Notes: generated by a model not told the origin, from the sequence alone. A DNA stretch of 64,000 bases from Massilia alkalitolerans DSM 17462 (GCF_000427785.1 NZ_ATYR01000029.1:1-64000); one strand, 5' to 3'. Shown: positions 48,575-57,934, numbered from the stretch's first letter. Program-made: numbers and translations.

Positions 48575-50373
48575 GCCACTGGATGAGAAAGCTGCACAAG
48601 TGGGTTGGACTGATCATCGGGATCCAGTTCCTGCTATGGATGTCGAGTGGCGTGATGATGAGCCTGCTCGATGCGAACAAGGTGCAGGGACGCGAGTTCC
48701 GCATCAAGCCGCCGGCGCCTGCCGCCTGGCCCGCGAATGTACTGGCCCCGGAAGCGGTACTGGCCGCGAGCACTGACAAGGTCATGGCGATCACTTCCGG
48801 CTGGCTGCTCGAGCGGCCGGTGTACCGGCTCCAGAACGACAAGCGCAGCTGGCTGGTCAGCGCGACCGACGGCCGCACCGTGTCGGTCGACGCGCCGCTC
48901 GCACAGGCGATCGCGAGCGCTTCGTATTCCGGCAGCGGGAAGCCGGCAATGCCTCGCCTGCTGAACTATTCGCTGGAGGCGCGGGCACACAAGGAACCCG
49001 TATGGCGCATCGACTTCGCCGATGCGGACGACACGACGGTCTATGTCTCCAGCGTCTCCGGCAACGTGCTCGAGCACCGCAACAGCACCTGGCGGCTGTT
49101 CGACATCTTCTGGATGCTCCACATCATGGACTACAGTGAGCGCATCGATTTCAACAACCCGCTGCTGGTGTCGAGTGCGATCGGCGGCCTGTGGATGGCC
49201 TTGAGCGGCGTGTGGCTCCTGTTCACCAGCGTTCGCCTGGCCGAGTTCGTGCCGGCGCGCTGGCGCAGGCAGCGCCGCGTGAACCTGCTCGGCGGCGCCG
49301 GGCAAGTGGCGCGTTCGATCGATGCGGCCGAAGGCGACACCGTGTTCCGCGCACTTGCGCGTTCGGGCCTGCAGCTGCCGTCGAACTGCGGGGGCGGGCA
49401 AAGCTGCGGCCTCTGCGAAGTCCGCTGCATCGGCCAGGCGCCCGAGCCCACGGCTGCCGACCGGGCCTTGCTGTCGCCGCAGAAGCTCGCGGCGGGTTAC
49501 CGGCTCGCGTGCAACCTTCCGGTGAAGCTCAGCCTCGACATCGAGGTAGCCGACACCGCCGCGCTGGAGGAAGAGTACGCCGCCACGGTCACCGGGATCA
49601 AGGCGCTGACCCCGTTCCTGCGCGAGATCACGCTGCGGCCTCAGCGTCCGATCGACTGCCGGCCCGGCGCCTACCTGCAGGTGCACGTGCCGGCCTATGC
49701 GCGCGAGGCCAGTCACATCGACGTTCCGGAGCATCACCGCGAGGACTGGCGCGCCGTGGGTGGCTTGGCGCAACTGGTGAACGATGCGCCGGTGCGCCGC
49801 TGCTATTCGATCTCCGTTCCGGTCGAGCAGGTGGATGGCCAGCTGTCCTTCCTCGTGCGTTTCATGCCGGGGGATAGGCCAGGCCGGGGATGCGGCTACA
49901 TGTACACGCTCAGGGAAGGCGACGAGGTCCGCTTCAGCGGCCCGTTCGGCGACTTCGCGCTCAAGCCCGGCAGCCGCGAGAAGGTGTTCATCGGCGGCGG
50001 GGCGGGCATGGCGCCTTTGCGCGCCATGATCCATGAACTCCTCTCGAAAGGCGCCGGCGAGCCGCTGCATTTCTGGTACGGCGCGCGCAGCCTGCGCGAT
50101 GCGCCCTATGTCGGGGAGATGGAAGCGTTCGCCCGGGAGCACCTGAACTTCCGGTGGCACCTGGTGCTTTCGGAGGCGCCAGGCAACGGAGGCGAACCGG
50201 TGCGCCTCGTGCACGAGGCGGTCCGCGACGGCCTGCTGCGCGGTCGCGGCGACATCGCTTCGCTCGACTTCTACGTTTGCGGTCCGCCAGCGATGCTGGA
50301 CGCTACACGCAGGATGCTGCGCGAGATGGGAGTGCACGATGCGCAGGTCGCGTTCGACGATTTCAAGGTCTGA
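48571..50373 (+). CDS. PepSY / 2Fe-2S ferredoxin / NAD(P)H-flavin reductase fusion, 600 aa
   Basis: Three modules are visible in order. Residues 1-230 are a PepSY_TM part closely similar to the preceding gene (HKWVGLIIGIQFLLWMSSGV, later MLHIMDYSERIDFNNPLL). Residues about 240-330 are a ferredoxin domain with SNCGGGQSCGLCEVRC and a later Cys (YRLACN). Residues about 340-600 are an FAD/NAD(P)H reductase like NqrF, with RRCYSISVP, FSGPFGDF, FIGGGAGMAPLRAMI and DFYVCGPPAM. It could pass cytoplasmic NAD(P)H electrons to a periplasmic metal. The reduced metal is inferred from context only. The ATG follows AGAGGAGG. Confidence 0.85.
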   Translation: MSHWMRKLHKWVGLIIGIQFLLWMSSGVMMSLLDANKVQGREFRIKPPAPAAWPANVLAPEAVLAASTDKVMAITSGWLLERPVYRLQNDKRSWLVSATDGRTVSVDAPLAQAIASASYSGSGKPAMPRLLNYSLEARAHKEPVWRIDFADADDTTVYVSSVSGNVLEHRNSTWRLFDIFWMLHIMDYSERIDFNNPLLVSSAIGGLWMALSGVWLLFTSVRLAEFVPARWRRQRRVNLLGGAGQVARSIDAAEGDTVFRALARSGLQLPSNCGGGQSCGLCEVRCIGQAPEPTAADRALLSPQKLAAGYRLACNLPVKLSLDIEVADTAALEEEYAATVTGIKALTPFLREITLRPQRPIDCRPGAYLQVHVPAYAREASHIDVPEHHREDWRAVGGLAQLVNDAPVRRCYSISVPVEQVDGQLSFLVRFMPGDRPGRGCGYMYTLREGDEVRFSGPFGDFALKPGSREKVFIGGGAGMAPLRAMIHELLSKGAGEPLHFWYGARSLRDAPYVGEMEAFAREHLNFRWHLVLSEAPGNGGEPVRLVHEAVRDGLLRGRGDIASLDFYVCGPPAMLDATRRMLREMGVHDAQVAFDDFKV

Positions 50374-50409
50374 CGCCCGACTTGGCCATCTGTGCTGACG
50401 GAAGACCAG

Positions 50410-50433
50410 CCAGGCCGGGACAGCAAGGCCTGG
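50410..50433 (+). terminator. Hairpin after the reductase gene
   Basis: CCAGGCC and GGCCTGG enclose a 10-nt loop 37 nt after the stop codon. No T run follows, so terminator activity is uncertain. Confidence 0.3.
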
Positions 50434-50521
50434 TCTGGTTGGGTTGCCGAGTGATAAGATACTCGGCGACCCTCGGTCTGCTGCTCTAGCGAAACGTGTG
50501 CGCCGCACGTGTCGGACATGC

Positions 50522-50527
50522 TAGATT
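50522..50527 (+). promoter_or_regulatory. -10 element of copL2 (leaderless start)
   Basis: TAGATT within CATGCTAGATT lies 6 nt before the ATG at 50534, the same spacing and nearly the same flanks as for copL1. A short dyad ACGTG...CACGT sits about 20-40 bp upstream. Confidence 0.55.
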
Positions 50528-50533
50528 CGCCGC

Positions 50534-50965
50534 ATGCGTCATAGGCTACGGACATTCTTATTGTGTCTCCTGTTCGTCTCTCTGCCGATACAAAGTATCG
50601 CCGGGGTCACGATGTTTCAGTGCGCCATGGCGAACGCTTCGCGCGCTGGTGCTAGCACCGAGCCGGTCATGCACCCTGCGCATAACATGCAGGCAGCAAT
50701 GGCGGACAGCGGTATGCAGGACGATATGTCGATGGCTTCTGCCAGCAGCACGATGTCCGACGACGACTGCGAAAGCATGGGAAGCCACAAGTGTTCGAGC
50801 TGCGGATGCTGTATCGGCAGCTATGCCCCTCCGCCCGTGGTAACCGTAGCAGCCGCGCAGGCTCCTGCGCAGATCGTACACCCCCAGTCTTCCCCTTCCT
50901 TCACCGGGCCGGTTCCGGCCCGACTCGATCGACCTCCTAGAGCCGCACTGTTACTTTTGTCGTGA
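50534..50965 (+). CDS. copL: CopL-like small secreted metal-binding protein, copy 2, 143 aa
   Basis: The signal peptide (MRHRLRTFLLCLLFVSLPIQ, then SIAG) is nearly identical to that of copy 1. Met- and His-rich residues (HPAHNMQAAMADSGMQDDMS) lead to a Cys cluster KCSSCGCC and the end ARLDRPPRA. It precedes copA and copB, as copL does in Xanthomonas. It is predicted leaderless. Confidence 0.75.
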   Translation: MRHRLRTFLLCLLFVSLPIQSIAGVTMFQCAMANASRAGASTEPVMHPAHNMQAAMADSGMQDDMSMASASSTMSDDDCESMGSHKCSSCGCCIGSYAPPPVVTVAAAQAPAQIVHPQSSPSFTGPVPARLDRPPRAALLLLS

Positions 50966-51143
50966 CATGGAGCAGCGCGCTGTGTGGCGTGATGTTCGAT
51001 CGGCTCCCCCTTTCCTGCCGTAGGCCTCACGCCTTCCATTTCGCGCATTTCCGGAAATCTTTGATGCGGACATTCGATGCGCGGACCGGCGCATCCTGCT
51101 CGCGCGTCGAAAGCAGGTGTTTATTTCCTCATTGGAGACTGAT

Positions 51144-53021
51144 ATGAATGTGTTGGAACTGGATACCAATTGCCAGAGCAGTTGGCGCCGCCGTTTTCTG
51201 CAGGGACTCGGCGCAGCGGCCGGGCTCGCCGGGCTAAGCCCGCGTCTGTTGTTCGCGCAGCAAAGCGACCGAGGCGCATTGCGGGGAACCGAGTTCGACC
51301 TGGTTATCGGGCCCACGCCCGTCAACTACACCGGCGCCGACCGGATCGCCACCGCGGTCAATGGCCAGGTGCCGGCACCGACGCTGTACTGGAACGAAGG
51401 CGACACGGTGACGATCCGTGTCACTAACCGCCTGCCGACGGTCAGCTCGATCCACTGGCACGGCATCCTGCTGCCCGCTGACATGGACGGTGTACCGGGC
51501 CTGAGTTTCTCCGGTATCGCCCCAGGCCAGACCTTTACCTACCGGTTCGAGGTAAAGCAGACGGGAACCTACTGGTATCACAGCCATTCGGGATTCCAGG
51601 AGCAAACCGGGCTGTACGGTCCGATCGTCATTCTCCCGAAAGGGGGGGAGCGGGTCCGCGCTGACCGGGACTACGTCGTCATGCTCTCGGACTGGACCGA
51701 TGAGAAGCCTGAACGTGTGATGGCCAACCTGAAGAAGATGAGTGACTTCTTCAACAACAAACAGCCGACCTTCGGCGAGTTCGTACAGGACATCCAGCGC
51801 ATGGGATTCGCGGCCGCAGTCGACAAGCGCAAGATGTGGAACCAGATGCGCATGATGCCGACCGACTTCAGCGATGTGACGGCCAGCAGGAACATCAGCG
51901 GCGCGCTGCGCTATCTGATCAACGGGGCGACCGCGGAGAAGAACTGGACGGGGATTTTCCGGCCCGGCGAGAAAGTGCGGCTTCGGTTCATCAATGGGGC
52001 CGCCACCACGATCTTCGACGTCCGCATTCCCGGATTGAAGATGACGGTGATTTCCGCGGACGGACAGGATGTGGAACCGGTTGCGGTCGACGAATTCCGC
52101 ATATCGGTTGCCGAAACCTACGACGTGATTGTCGAACCGGTCGAAGACCGGGCCTACACGATCTTCGCCCAATCGATCGGGCGGTCGGGATCGGTACGCG
52201 CGACGCTCGCCCCGCGTCCCGGCATGCAGGCCCCGGTGCCCGACATCGATGAAGCGCAGTGGCTCACGATGGTCGACATGATGGGCGCCATGGCCATGGG
52301 AGGCGTGCATGGTGCGCACGGAGCAGCCATGCCGGGTATGGACCACGGCCCGGCAGCGGCGCCAGCTGCGGCAGCGGCAGCGGCAGCGCACAACATGCAT
52401 TCGATGCCCCACGGCGAGACACAGCAGACAATGCCGGTGCAAGGCCCGCACGCAGGCCATGCGCAGATGGGGTCCCCGGCAGCCGGCCCCAGGCAGCCGC
52501 CCAAGGTGACCCACGCGCGCACCGAATACGGTCCTGGCGTCGACATGCGCGTCGACATGCCCAGGACGAACCTGGACGACCCCGGCGTGAACCTGCGCGA
52601 CAACGGCCGCAGGGTGCTGACCTATGCCGACCTGCGTACCATCGGCGGGCCCGTCGACCCACGCGAACCGGCCCGCGAGATCGAGCTGCACCTGACCGGG
52701 AACATGGAGCGCTTCATGTGGTCGTTCGACGGCCAGAAGTTCTCGGAGTCCCTGCCCATCCACTTCCGGCATGGCGAACGCCTGCGGGTCGTCCTGGTGA
52801 ACGACACGATGATGAATCACCCGATCCACCTGCATGGCATGTGGAGCGAGCTCGAGTCGGAATCGGGCCAGTTCCAGGTCCGCAAACACACCATCAACGT
52901 GCAACCAGCCCAGCGCGTCAGTTTCCGCGTGACCGCCGACGCGCTCGGGCATTGGGCGTTCCACTGTCATCTCATCTATCACATGGAAGCCGGTATGTTC
53001 AGGGAGGTCGTCGTATCATGA
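51144..53021 (+). CDS. copA: CopA-type multicopper oxidase, 625 aa
   Basis: The start ATG 51144 has GGAG upstream. A Tat signal (WRRRFLQGLGAAAGLAGL) exports the folded enzyme to the periplasm. The copper ligands are SIHWHGILLP, YWYHSHSGFQEQ, HPIHLHGMW and the type 1 region HWAFHCHLIYHMEAGM. A Met/His-rich insert (GMDHGP, HNMHSMPHGETQ) lies between about residues 385 and 450. CopA oxidises Cu(I) to less toxic Cu(II) and binds copper. The stop overlaps copB as ATGA. Confidence 0.95.
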   Translation: MNVLELDTNCQSSWRRRFLQGLGAAAGLAGLSPRLLFAQQSDRGALRGTEFDLVIGPTPVNYTGADRIATAVNGQVPAPTLYWNEGDTVTIRVTNRLPTVSSIHWHGILLPADMDGVPGLSFSGIAPGQTFTYRFEVKQTGTYWYHSHSGFQEQTGLYGPIVILPKGGERVRADRDYVVMLSDWTDEKPERVMANLKKMSDFFNNKQPTFGEFVQDIQRMGFAAAVDKRKMWNQMRMMPTDFSDVTASRNISGALRYLINGATAEKNWTGIFRPGEKVRLRFINGAATTIFDVRIPGLKMTVISADGQDVEPVAVDEFRISVAETYDVIVEPVEDRAYTIFAQSIGRSGSVRATLAPRPGMQAPVPDIDEAQWLTMVDMMGAMAMGGVHGAHGAAMPGMDHGPAAAPAAAAAAAAHNMHSMPHGETQQTMPVQGPHAGHAQMGSPAAGPRQPPKVTHARTEYGPGVDMRVDMPRTNLDDPGVNLRDNGRRVLTYADLRTIGGPVDPREPAREIELHLTGNMERFMWSFDGQKFSESLPIHFRHGERLRVVLVNDTMMNHPIHLHGMWSELESESGQFQVRKHTINVQPAQRVSFRVTADALGHWAFHCHLIYHMEAGMFREVVVS

Positions 53022-54406
53022 AAAACCAGTTCAAGCGGCCGATTCCCTACACATTGGCACTCGCCTTGCTGCTGTCGCAAAACGCCTGGGCGCAAAGGGA
53101 TCCGGCCTCGGCAGGAAGCAACCAGTCGCGGGCGGCGCCCACGCGCGAGCAGTCTGCAGTTGATCATGCCGCAATGGGACATGGTAGCCCCGCGTCCACA
53201 AACAGCACCACTGCGCAGGAAACGCCAGCCCACCCACAGTCGGGTGCCCATACGAAACAGGCCACGGCGAAGCGCTCCGACAAGCCGGGCAAGAAGCAAT
53301 CCGTCCAGTCCGGGCAGAAAGACCAGCCCCAGGAGCAGCACAGTGGCCATTCCGGACACACCATGCCTGCACAGCCAGCGGCAACGCAAGTACCAGCGGC
53401 ATCCGGGCAGACACAACCAGTCGACCACGCAGCGATGGGACACGGCAGTTCCGCTCCTGCCGAAAGCACGCCCGCACAAGGCGCTCATGCAGGCCATGCC
53501 ATGCCTGTACAGCCTCAACCTGCTCACCAGCAGGGGCAAGCCGGAACGGCGCAGGCGCCCGCCATGGATCATGCGGCGATGGGCCACCCGGCCGCAGGTA
53601 CAGCGCCGGCCATGCCCACCCACTCGGGAAGGGCGCAAACAGGCCAGGCCAGCGGCGGGCACGACATGCAGATGGGCCGGATGCAGGGTGGACCGCCGCC
53701 GGCCGATGCGCGCGACCCCAGCGCCTATAACGAAGGCACGCGTTTTGCGCATCTTGGCAACCACGAGATGAACGATAACGCGCCCTTCTGGAAAGTCCTG
53801 GTGGACAAGGCCGAGGCAGCCAAGGGCGATGGCGAGCGCGGACAGAATGTCGAGCTCGAGGCCTGGTACGGCAACGACTATAACAAGGCCTGGGTCAAGG
53901 TCGAGGGAGAACGGCGGGGCGGGACGCTGGAAGCGGCGCGCACCGAGCTGCTGTGGGACAGGGCATTCGCGACCTTCTGGAGTACCCAGCTCGGCATCCG
54001 GCACGACAGCGGCGAGGGCAAGAGCCGGGACTGGCTCGCCTTTGGCGTGCAGGGCCTGGCGCCGTACTGGTTCGAGACCGAAGCCACAGCCTACTGGCGC
54101 CCGGGAAGCGGCCTTGCCGCGCGGCTCAACGCCAAGTACGAGGTCCTGTTCACACCGCGCCTGATTCTCGAACCCGAGATCGGCGCCAACCTGTACAGCC
54201 GCGCCGACCCGGAGCGCGGGACCGGAAGCGGGCTCTCGGACATCAATGCAGGCCTGCGCCTGCGCTATGAAATCACGCGCCAGTTCGCACCCTATGTCGG
54301 GGTGACCTGGAACAGGCAGTTCGGAAGGACCGCGGACATCACGCGGCAGCGTGGAGGAGACAGCAGCGAGGTGCAGGCTGTGGCCGGCGTCCGCTTCTGG
54401 TTCTGA
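53018..54406 (+). CDS. copB: CopB-type outer-membrane copper resistance protein, 462 aa
   Basis: A signal peptide (MKNQFKRPIPYTLALALLLS, QNAWAQ) is followed by a 200-residue low-complexity region with three DHAAMGH copies (after residues about 47, 127 and 185) and many His/Met pairs, suited to binding copper. The C-terminal 230 residues are the CopB barrel (FWKVLVDKAEAAKGDGERGQ, GLAPYWFETEATAYW, end FRFWF-like). Only the start at 53018 fits; a much longer open frame upstream is a shadow of copA. Confidence 0.93.
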   Translation: MKNQFKRPIPYTLALALLLSQNAWAQRDPASAGSNQSRAAPTREQSAVDHAAMGHGSPASTNSTTAQETPAHPQSGAHTKQATAKRSDKPGKKQSVQSGQKDQPQEQHSGHSGHTMPAQPAATQVPAASGQTQPVDHAAMGHGSSAPAESTPAQGAHAGHAMPVQPQPAHQQGQAGTAQAPAMDHAAMGHPAAGTAPAMPTHSGRAQTGQASGGHDMQMGRMQGGPPPADARDPSAYNEGTRFAHLGNHEMNDNAPFWKVLVDKAEAAKGDGERGQNVELEAWYGNDYNKAWVKVEGERRGGTLEAARTELLWDRAFATFWSTQLGIRHDSGEGKSRDWLAFGVQGLAPYWFETEATAYWRPGSGLAARLNAKYEVLFTPRLILEPEIGANLYSRADPERGTGSGLSDINAGLRLRYEITRQFAPYVGVTWNRQFGRTADITRQRGGDSSEVQAVAGVRFWF

Positions 54407-54503
54407 TCCCACGCGGAGCATCAGGATCGTCATTCGACGCACCACACAGGCGCGCGATGTCCTGGAAGGGGCGACCTGTCAATGAACTTCAAGGAGAAAG
54501 ATC

Positions 54504-54881
54504 ATGAACCAGAATCAGTTTCAATCGTGCATCCAGGCTTGTTACGACTGCGCCCAAGCATGCGACACCTGCGCCGCAGCCTGCCTGCAGGAGCCGGACC
54601 CGAAAATGATGGCCCGTTGCATCGAGCTCGACAATGAATGCGCGGCGATGTGCCGCCTGGCCGCGCAACTCATGAGCCGGTCGAGCGAGCACGCCATGCA
54701 GGTGTGCCAGCTATGTGCCGACATTTGTGAAGCCTGTGCGGACGAGTGTGCGCAGCACCAGGCGCAGCATTGCCAGGACTGCGCCGCGGCTTGCCGGCGC
54801 TGTGCCCAGGAGTGCCGCAGCATGGCCCAGTCGGGTTCCGGCGCCGGGACCTCCTCCGGCGCCCATGCGGCGTCCCACTGA
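54504..54881 (+). CDS. Four-helix-bundle copper-storage protein (DUF326, Csp-like), 125 aa
   Basis: The ATG follows AAGGAG. The protein carries 19 cysteines, most in CxxxC steps along four helices (CYDCAQACDTCAAAC, CQLCADICEACADEC, CQDCAAACRRCAQEC). Csp proteins bind many Cu(I) ions inside the bundle. No signal peptide is present, so it would act in the cytosol, like Csp3. It follows copB by 97 nt. Confidence 0.9.
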   Translation: MNQNQFQSCIQACYDCAQACDTCAAACLQEPDPKMMARCIELDNECAAMCRLAAQLMSRSSEHAMQVCQLCADICEACADECAQHQAQHCQDCAAACRRCAQECRSMAQSGSGAGTSSGAHAASH

Positions 54882-54945
54882 GCAGGCAGGGCCGGCGTCC
54901 GCCGGCCTTTAGCAACGAGCAAGTCCAGTTTCAGGAGAACAGATT

Positions 54946-56457
54946 ATGGCAAACAATATGAATACAGCAAGAGACCGAGTGGAAGCACGCCTGCAGGACG
55001 CGGGCGAGCGCGCGCTGGAGCGCGTCGCGGCGCAGCAGTCCCGGTTCGACGGCATTTCCTTCGACTTCGACGCCGGCACGGCTCCCTATGATTATGCGAT
55101 CCGTGTCGGCACCGGTTCCGCCAACGCATTCCAGGGTAGCGACGCACGCGACTACCTGTGGGGGCTGGGCGGCGGCGATTCCCTGGGTGGCGGCGCGGGG
55201 CAGGACAACCTGTTCGGCGATGCGGGCAACGACCTGCTGGTCGGCGGCGACGGCGGTGACCGCCTGGTGGGCGGCATGGGCAACGACCGGCTGTTCGGCG
55301 GCGCGCAAGCCGACGGGTTGATGGGTGGCATGGGCAACGATATCCTCGACGAGGGCGACGGTCATGGCGACCTCAACGGCGGAGCGGGCGACGACATCCT
55401 GATCGGTGGCCGCGGCGCCGACGCCTTCATGATCTCGGCCGACAGCGGGAACGACGTGATCCGTGATTTCACGGCCGGCCCGGGCATGTTCGACCACCTG
55501 GCGATCAGTGGACTGCACTGGAGCGACTTGGCCTTCGCCGATACGGCCGACGGCGTCAGGATCAGCTGGAAGGGCGGCTCGGTGCTCCTGAACGGAGTGA
55601 TGAAGGCCGACCTGTCGCAGGACGACTTCATGTTCGCCGATTCTCCCGAGCTTCCTCCGTCCTCGCGCCCCGCCGACGGGCCGGCGCCGGAACGCCCGAC
55701 CATGAGCCAGGAAGGCCCCGCGATCGCGGGATCGGAGCGCGCGAACCCGGCGTTCGACCGGATCGCCGACGCCATGCTCCGGCGCGACACGCCGGTGGGC
55801 TTCGACTTCGCTGGCGACGAACACTATACCGTCAAGTTCGGCACGGATGGCGCCGACGGATTCCATGGCGGTGCGAGCTGGGACCAGCTGTTCGGGCGCG
55901 ACGGCGACGACCGGCTGTTCGGTAATGGCGGCAACGACATCCTCCAGGGTGACGCCGGCAACGACCAGCTGGACGGCGGCGCGGGCTCCGACCGGCTCGA
56001 TGGCGGCATGGGCAACGATCGGCTTGCCGGTGGCGACGGGGAAGACGAGGTGATAGGGGCGGAAGGTGACGATACGATCGACGCCGGCGCCGGCCACGAC
56101 ATGATCGATGGCGGCATGGGCAACGATACCATCCGCGGCGGCACGGGCGCCGATGCCTTCATGGTGATGCCCGACAGCGGCCACGATATCGTGCTCGACT
56201 TCGAAGCCAGGGGAGCGGCGCAGGGCGCCTTCGATCACATCGCATTCATCGACATCCTGCCGGAGCAGGTATCGGTACGGGACGTGGACGCCGGTGCGCT
56301 CATCGCCTGGGATACCGACGGCGATGGCTCAGCGGACGGTTCGGTACTGCTGCAGGGGGTCTACAAGATTGACCTGCGGCAGTCCGACTTCATGTTCAAT
56401 GAAGAGCCGGCGTTCATCGCAGGGATCAGTACCGTCGGATCGGATTACATTTTCTGA
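54946..56457 (+). CDS. RTX-type calcium-binding repeat protein, 503 aa
   Basis: The ATG follows AGGAGA. Two blocks of nonapeptide repeats GGxGxDxLx (about residues 65-150 and 300-385) are each followed by a conserved unit ADAFM-x-x-x-DSGxD-x-I/V-x-DF with FDHxA and a C-terminal W/DTDGDGSADGSVLLQG stretch. No signal peptide is seen; such proteins normally leave by type I secretion using a C-terminal signal. The two halves look like a duplication. Why it lies in a copper operon is unclear; no type I exporter is in the window. Confidence 0.85.
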   Translation: MANNMNTARDRVEARLQDAGERALERVAAQQSRFDGISFDFDAGTAPYDYAIRVGTGSANAFQGSDARDYLWGLGGGDSLGGGAGQDNLFGDAGNDLLVGGDGGDRLVGGMGNDRLFGGAQADGLMGGMGNDILDEGDGHGDLNGGAGDDILIGGRGADAFMISADSGNDVIRDFTAGPGMFDHLAISGLHWSDLAFADTADGVRISWKGGSVLLNGVMKADLSQDDFMFADSPELPPSSRPADGPAPERPTMSQEGPAIAGSERANPAFDRIADAMLRRDTPVGFDFAGDEHYTVKFGTDGADGFHGGASWDQLFGRDGDDRLFGNGGNDILQGDAGNDQLDGGAGSDRLDGGMGNDRLAGGDGEDEVIGAEGDDTIDAGAGHDMIDGGMGNDTIRGGTGADAFMVMPDSGHDIVLDFEARGAAQGAFDHIAFIDILPEQVSVRDVDAGALIAWDTDGDGSADGSVLLQGVYKIDLRQSDFMFNEEPAFIAGISTVGSDYIF

Positions 56458-56464
56458 TGCGGTG

Positions 56465-56518
56465 CCTGCCGGACCGGTAAGGTCCGGCAGGAAGGCGGGC
56501 AGCAGTCGCCCGCCTTCC
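56465..56518. terminator. Two perfect hairpins between convergent operons
   Basis: CCTGCCGGACC/GGTCCGGCAGG (56465-56491, loop GGTAA) and GGAAGGCGGGC/GCCCGCCTTCC (56490-56518, loop AGCAGTC) are each perfect 11-bp stems. They overlap by two bases and can fold one after the other. They separate the copB unit from the minus-strand copper operon. Confidence 0.8.
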
Positions 56519-56523
56519 AAATG

Positions 56524-56967
56524 TCACTTTGCCTTGCGTGAAGACCAGTGGACGTGCACGATCGACCAGCCGTCGCCCTTCTTCTCGAGGACGGCCGTGC
56601 CTGTGCCGAACACGTGAACCGGTTGGCCGCGCGAGGTTCCGGTCGTTTCGGTTTCTTCCCAGACGATGGCGGTGTTGCCATCGATGCGCTCGGTCTGCTT
56701 CAGTACTTTCCGGGTCGAGCTCTTGGCGAACTGCATGTCGCCGCCGAGGTGGTGGCTCGCATATTCGTCGCGCGAGCGCTCGACATAGCCTGCTTCGTAG
56801 ATCGCAATCTCGGGAGACAGCAGCGCGAGCGCCTTCGTCTTGTCGCCGCTGACAAGCGCTTCATGGAAAGCTGCAAGGGTTTCCTTCGGGGAGGCAGCGA
56901 AGCTGCTCGCGTGGATTCCGAGCAGGCCGGTCGCGAGGATGGTGGCTGCCAGTGATTTCTTGAACAT
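56524..56967 (-). CDS. Secreted NTF2-like (SnoaL/DUF4440-type) protein, 147 aa
   Basis: A signal peptide (MFKKSLAATILATGLLGIHA) is followed by a cone-shaped NTF2-like fold (TLAAFHEALVSGDKTKALAL, DEYASHHLGGDMQF, GDGWSIVHVHWS). The function is unknown; similar genes often end copper operons in this group. It lies 25 nt after copD. Confidence 0.75.
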   Translation of the reverse strand: MFKKSLAATILATGLLGIHASSFAASPKETLAAFHEALVSGDKTKALALLSPEIAIYEAGYVERSRDEYASHHLGGDMQFAKSSTRKVLKQTERIDGNTAIVWEETETTGTSRGQPVHVFGTGTAVLEKKGDGWSIVHVHWSSRKAK

Positions 56968-56992
56968 GTGTGCTCCTTGGTATAGTTATTGT

Positions 56993-57934
56993 TCAGGATG
57001 CCATAGGTGGCGAGGTTGAGGTCAGGAAGGCCGCTGCAATGAGCACCGCCACCAGGACGATTGCCTCGACCTGGAGAATGCGTGCAAACCGTCCGCTTGC
57101 AGCGCGTGCCTCTTGCCCTTGCTGTTGCAGGGAGCGCAGCAGGGAAGGCATGACGACGAAGCGGTTGAACCCGCCAAGCGCCGCCGCACAGAGGACAAGC
57201 CCGATCTTGATGAGCAAGGTCGTGCCGTAAGGATTGCCAAACAGGTTCGCAGGGGTTTCCAGCACGCGCCAGGTGCTGATCGCACCGGTCACGAAAATGC
57301 CCACCAAGGCGACGGTCGCGCTGCGCGAGAGGGCGTCGACGTAGGCGGCGCAGTCGGCCCGGCTGCCGGATGCGGCATCAGGCAAGCCCCGCAGGGTGAT
57401 CAGGCCCGCCACGATCACTTCGCCCACCCAGATGCTGATCAACACAAGGTGGACCCAGTCGACCGCGACGGCCCAGGTGAAGTCGCCGGCGGCGCCGGCG
57501 TGGCTGACCATGCTGCGGCTGTAGATCAGCACGCCGATCGCCCCGATACGGAGCGCGGACGTCGCTGCAGTTGCCTGGAAGCGCGCCCCGGCAGCGGAGA
57601 CAGCCGCCGCCACGACGAGCGCGGCAGCACCGATAACCCACGCGAGCCCGAAGTGCGTCCCGGTGATGACCGACCGCACTGCGGGCCATGCTTCGGCAAG
57701 CGGGACTTCGGCCATGGACGCCGCCTCGATCCAGAGGATCGCGACATAGGCCAGCATCGCCGTGCCAGTTCCCGCCAGCAGGGCCGTCCGCAGGCGCGGC
57801 AGCATGGCGCGCGCCCAAGGGGAGGCCCTAGTGCGCAGCCAGAGCGTTGCGGCGCTGGCCCCGACCAGTACGGCCAGCGACAGGTTCAAAAAAGCGGTGA
57901 CGGCGCGTTGCGCGGACGCGAGATCCGACTCCAA
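56993..57934 (-). CDS. copD: CopD-family inner-membrane copper protein, 313 aa
   Basis: Eight or so membrane helices carry the CopD motifs SRSMVSHAGAAGDFTWAVAV, DWVHLVLISIWVGE and FNRFVVMPSL. CopD is thought to move copper across the inner membrane together with CopC. The start is TTG 57934, immediately after the copC stop (TAATTG), so translation is coupled. Confidence 0.92.
   Translation of the reverse strand: MESDLASAQRAVTAFLNLSLAVLVGASAATLWLRTRASPWARAMLPRLRTALLAGTGTAMLAYVAILWIEAASMAEVPLAEAWPAVRSVITGTHFGLAWVIGAAALVVAAAVSAAGARFQATAATSALRIGAIGVLIYSRSMVSHAGAAGDFTWAVAVDWVHLVLISIWVGEVIVAGLITLRGLPDAASGSRADCAAYVDALSRSATVALVGIFVTGAISTWRVLETPANLFGNPYGTTLLIKIGLVLCAAALGGFNRFVVMPSLLRSLQQQGQEARAASGRFARILQVEAIVLVAVLIAAAFLTSTSPPMAS

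Noticed and set aside
52259-53017. An upstream extension of copB inside copA
   Set aside because: The signal peptide and the ATGA overlap fix the copB start at 53018; the extension is an off-frame reading of copA.
48634-54445. Long minus-strand frames opposite the reductase, copA and copB (488-624 codons)
   Set aside because: They have no domain motifs and mirror well-supported plus-strand genes.
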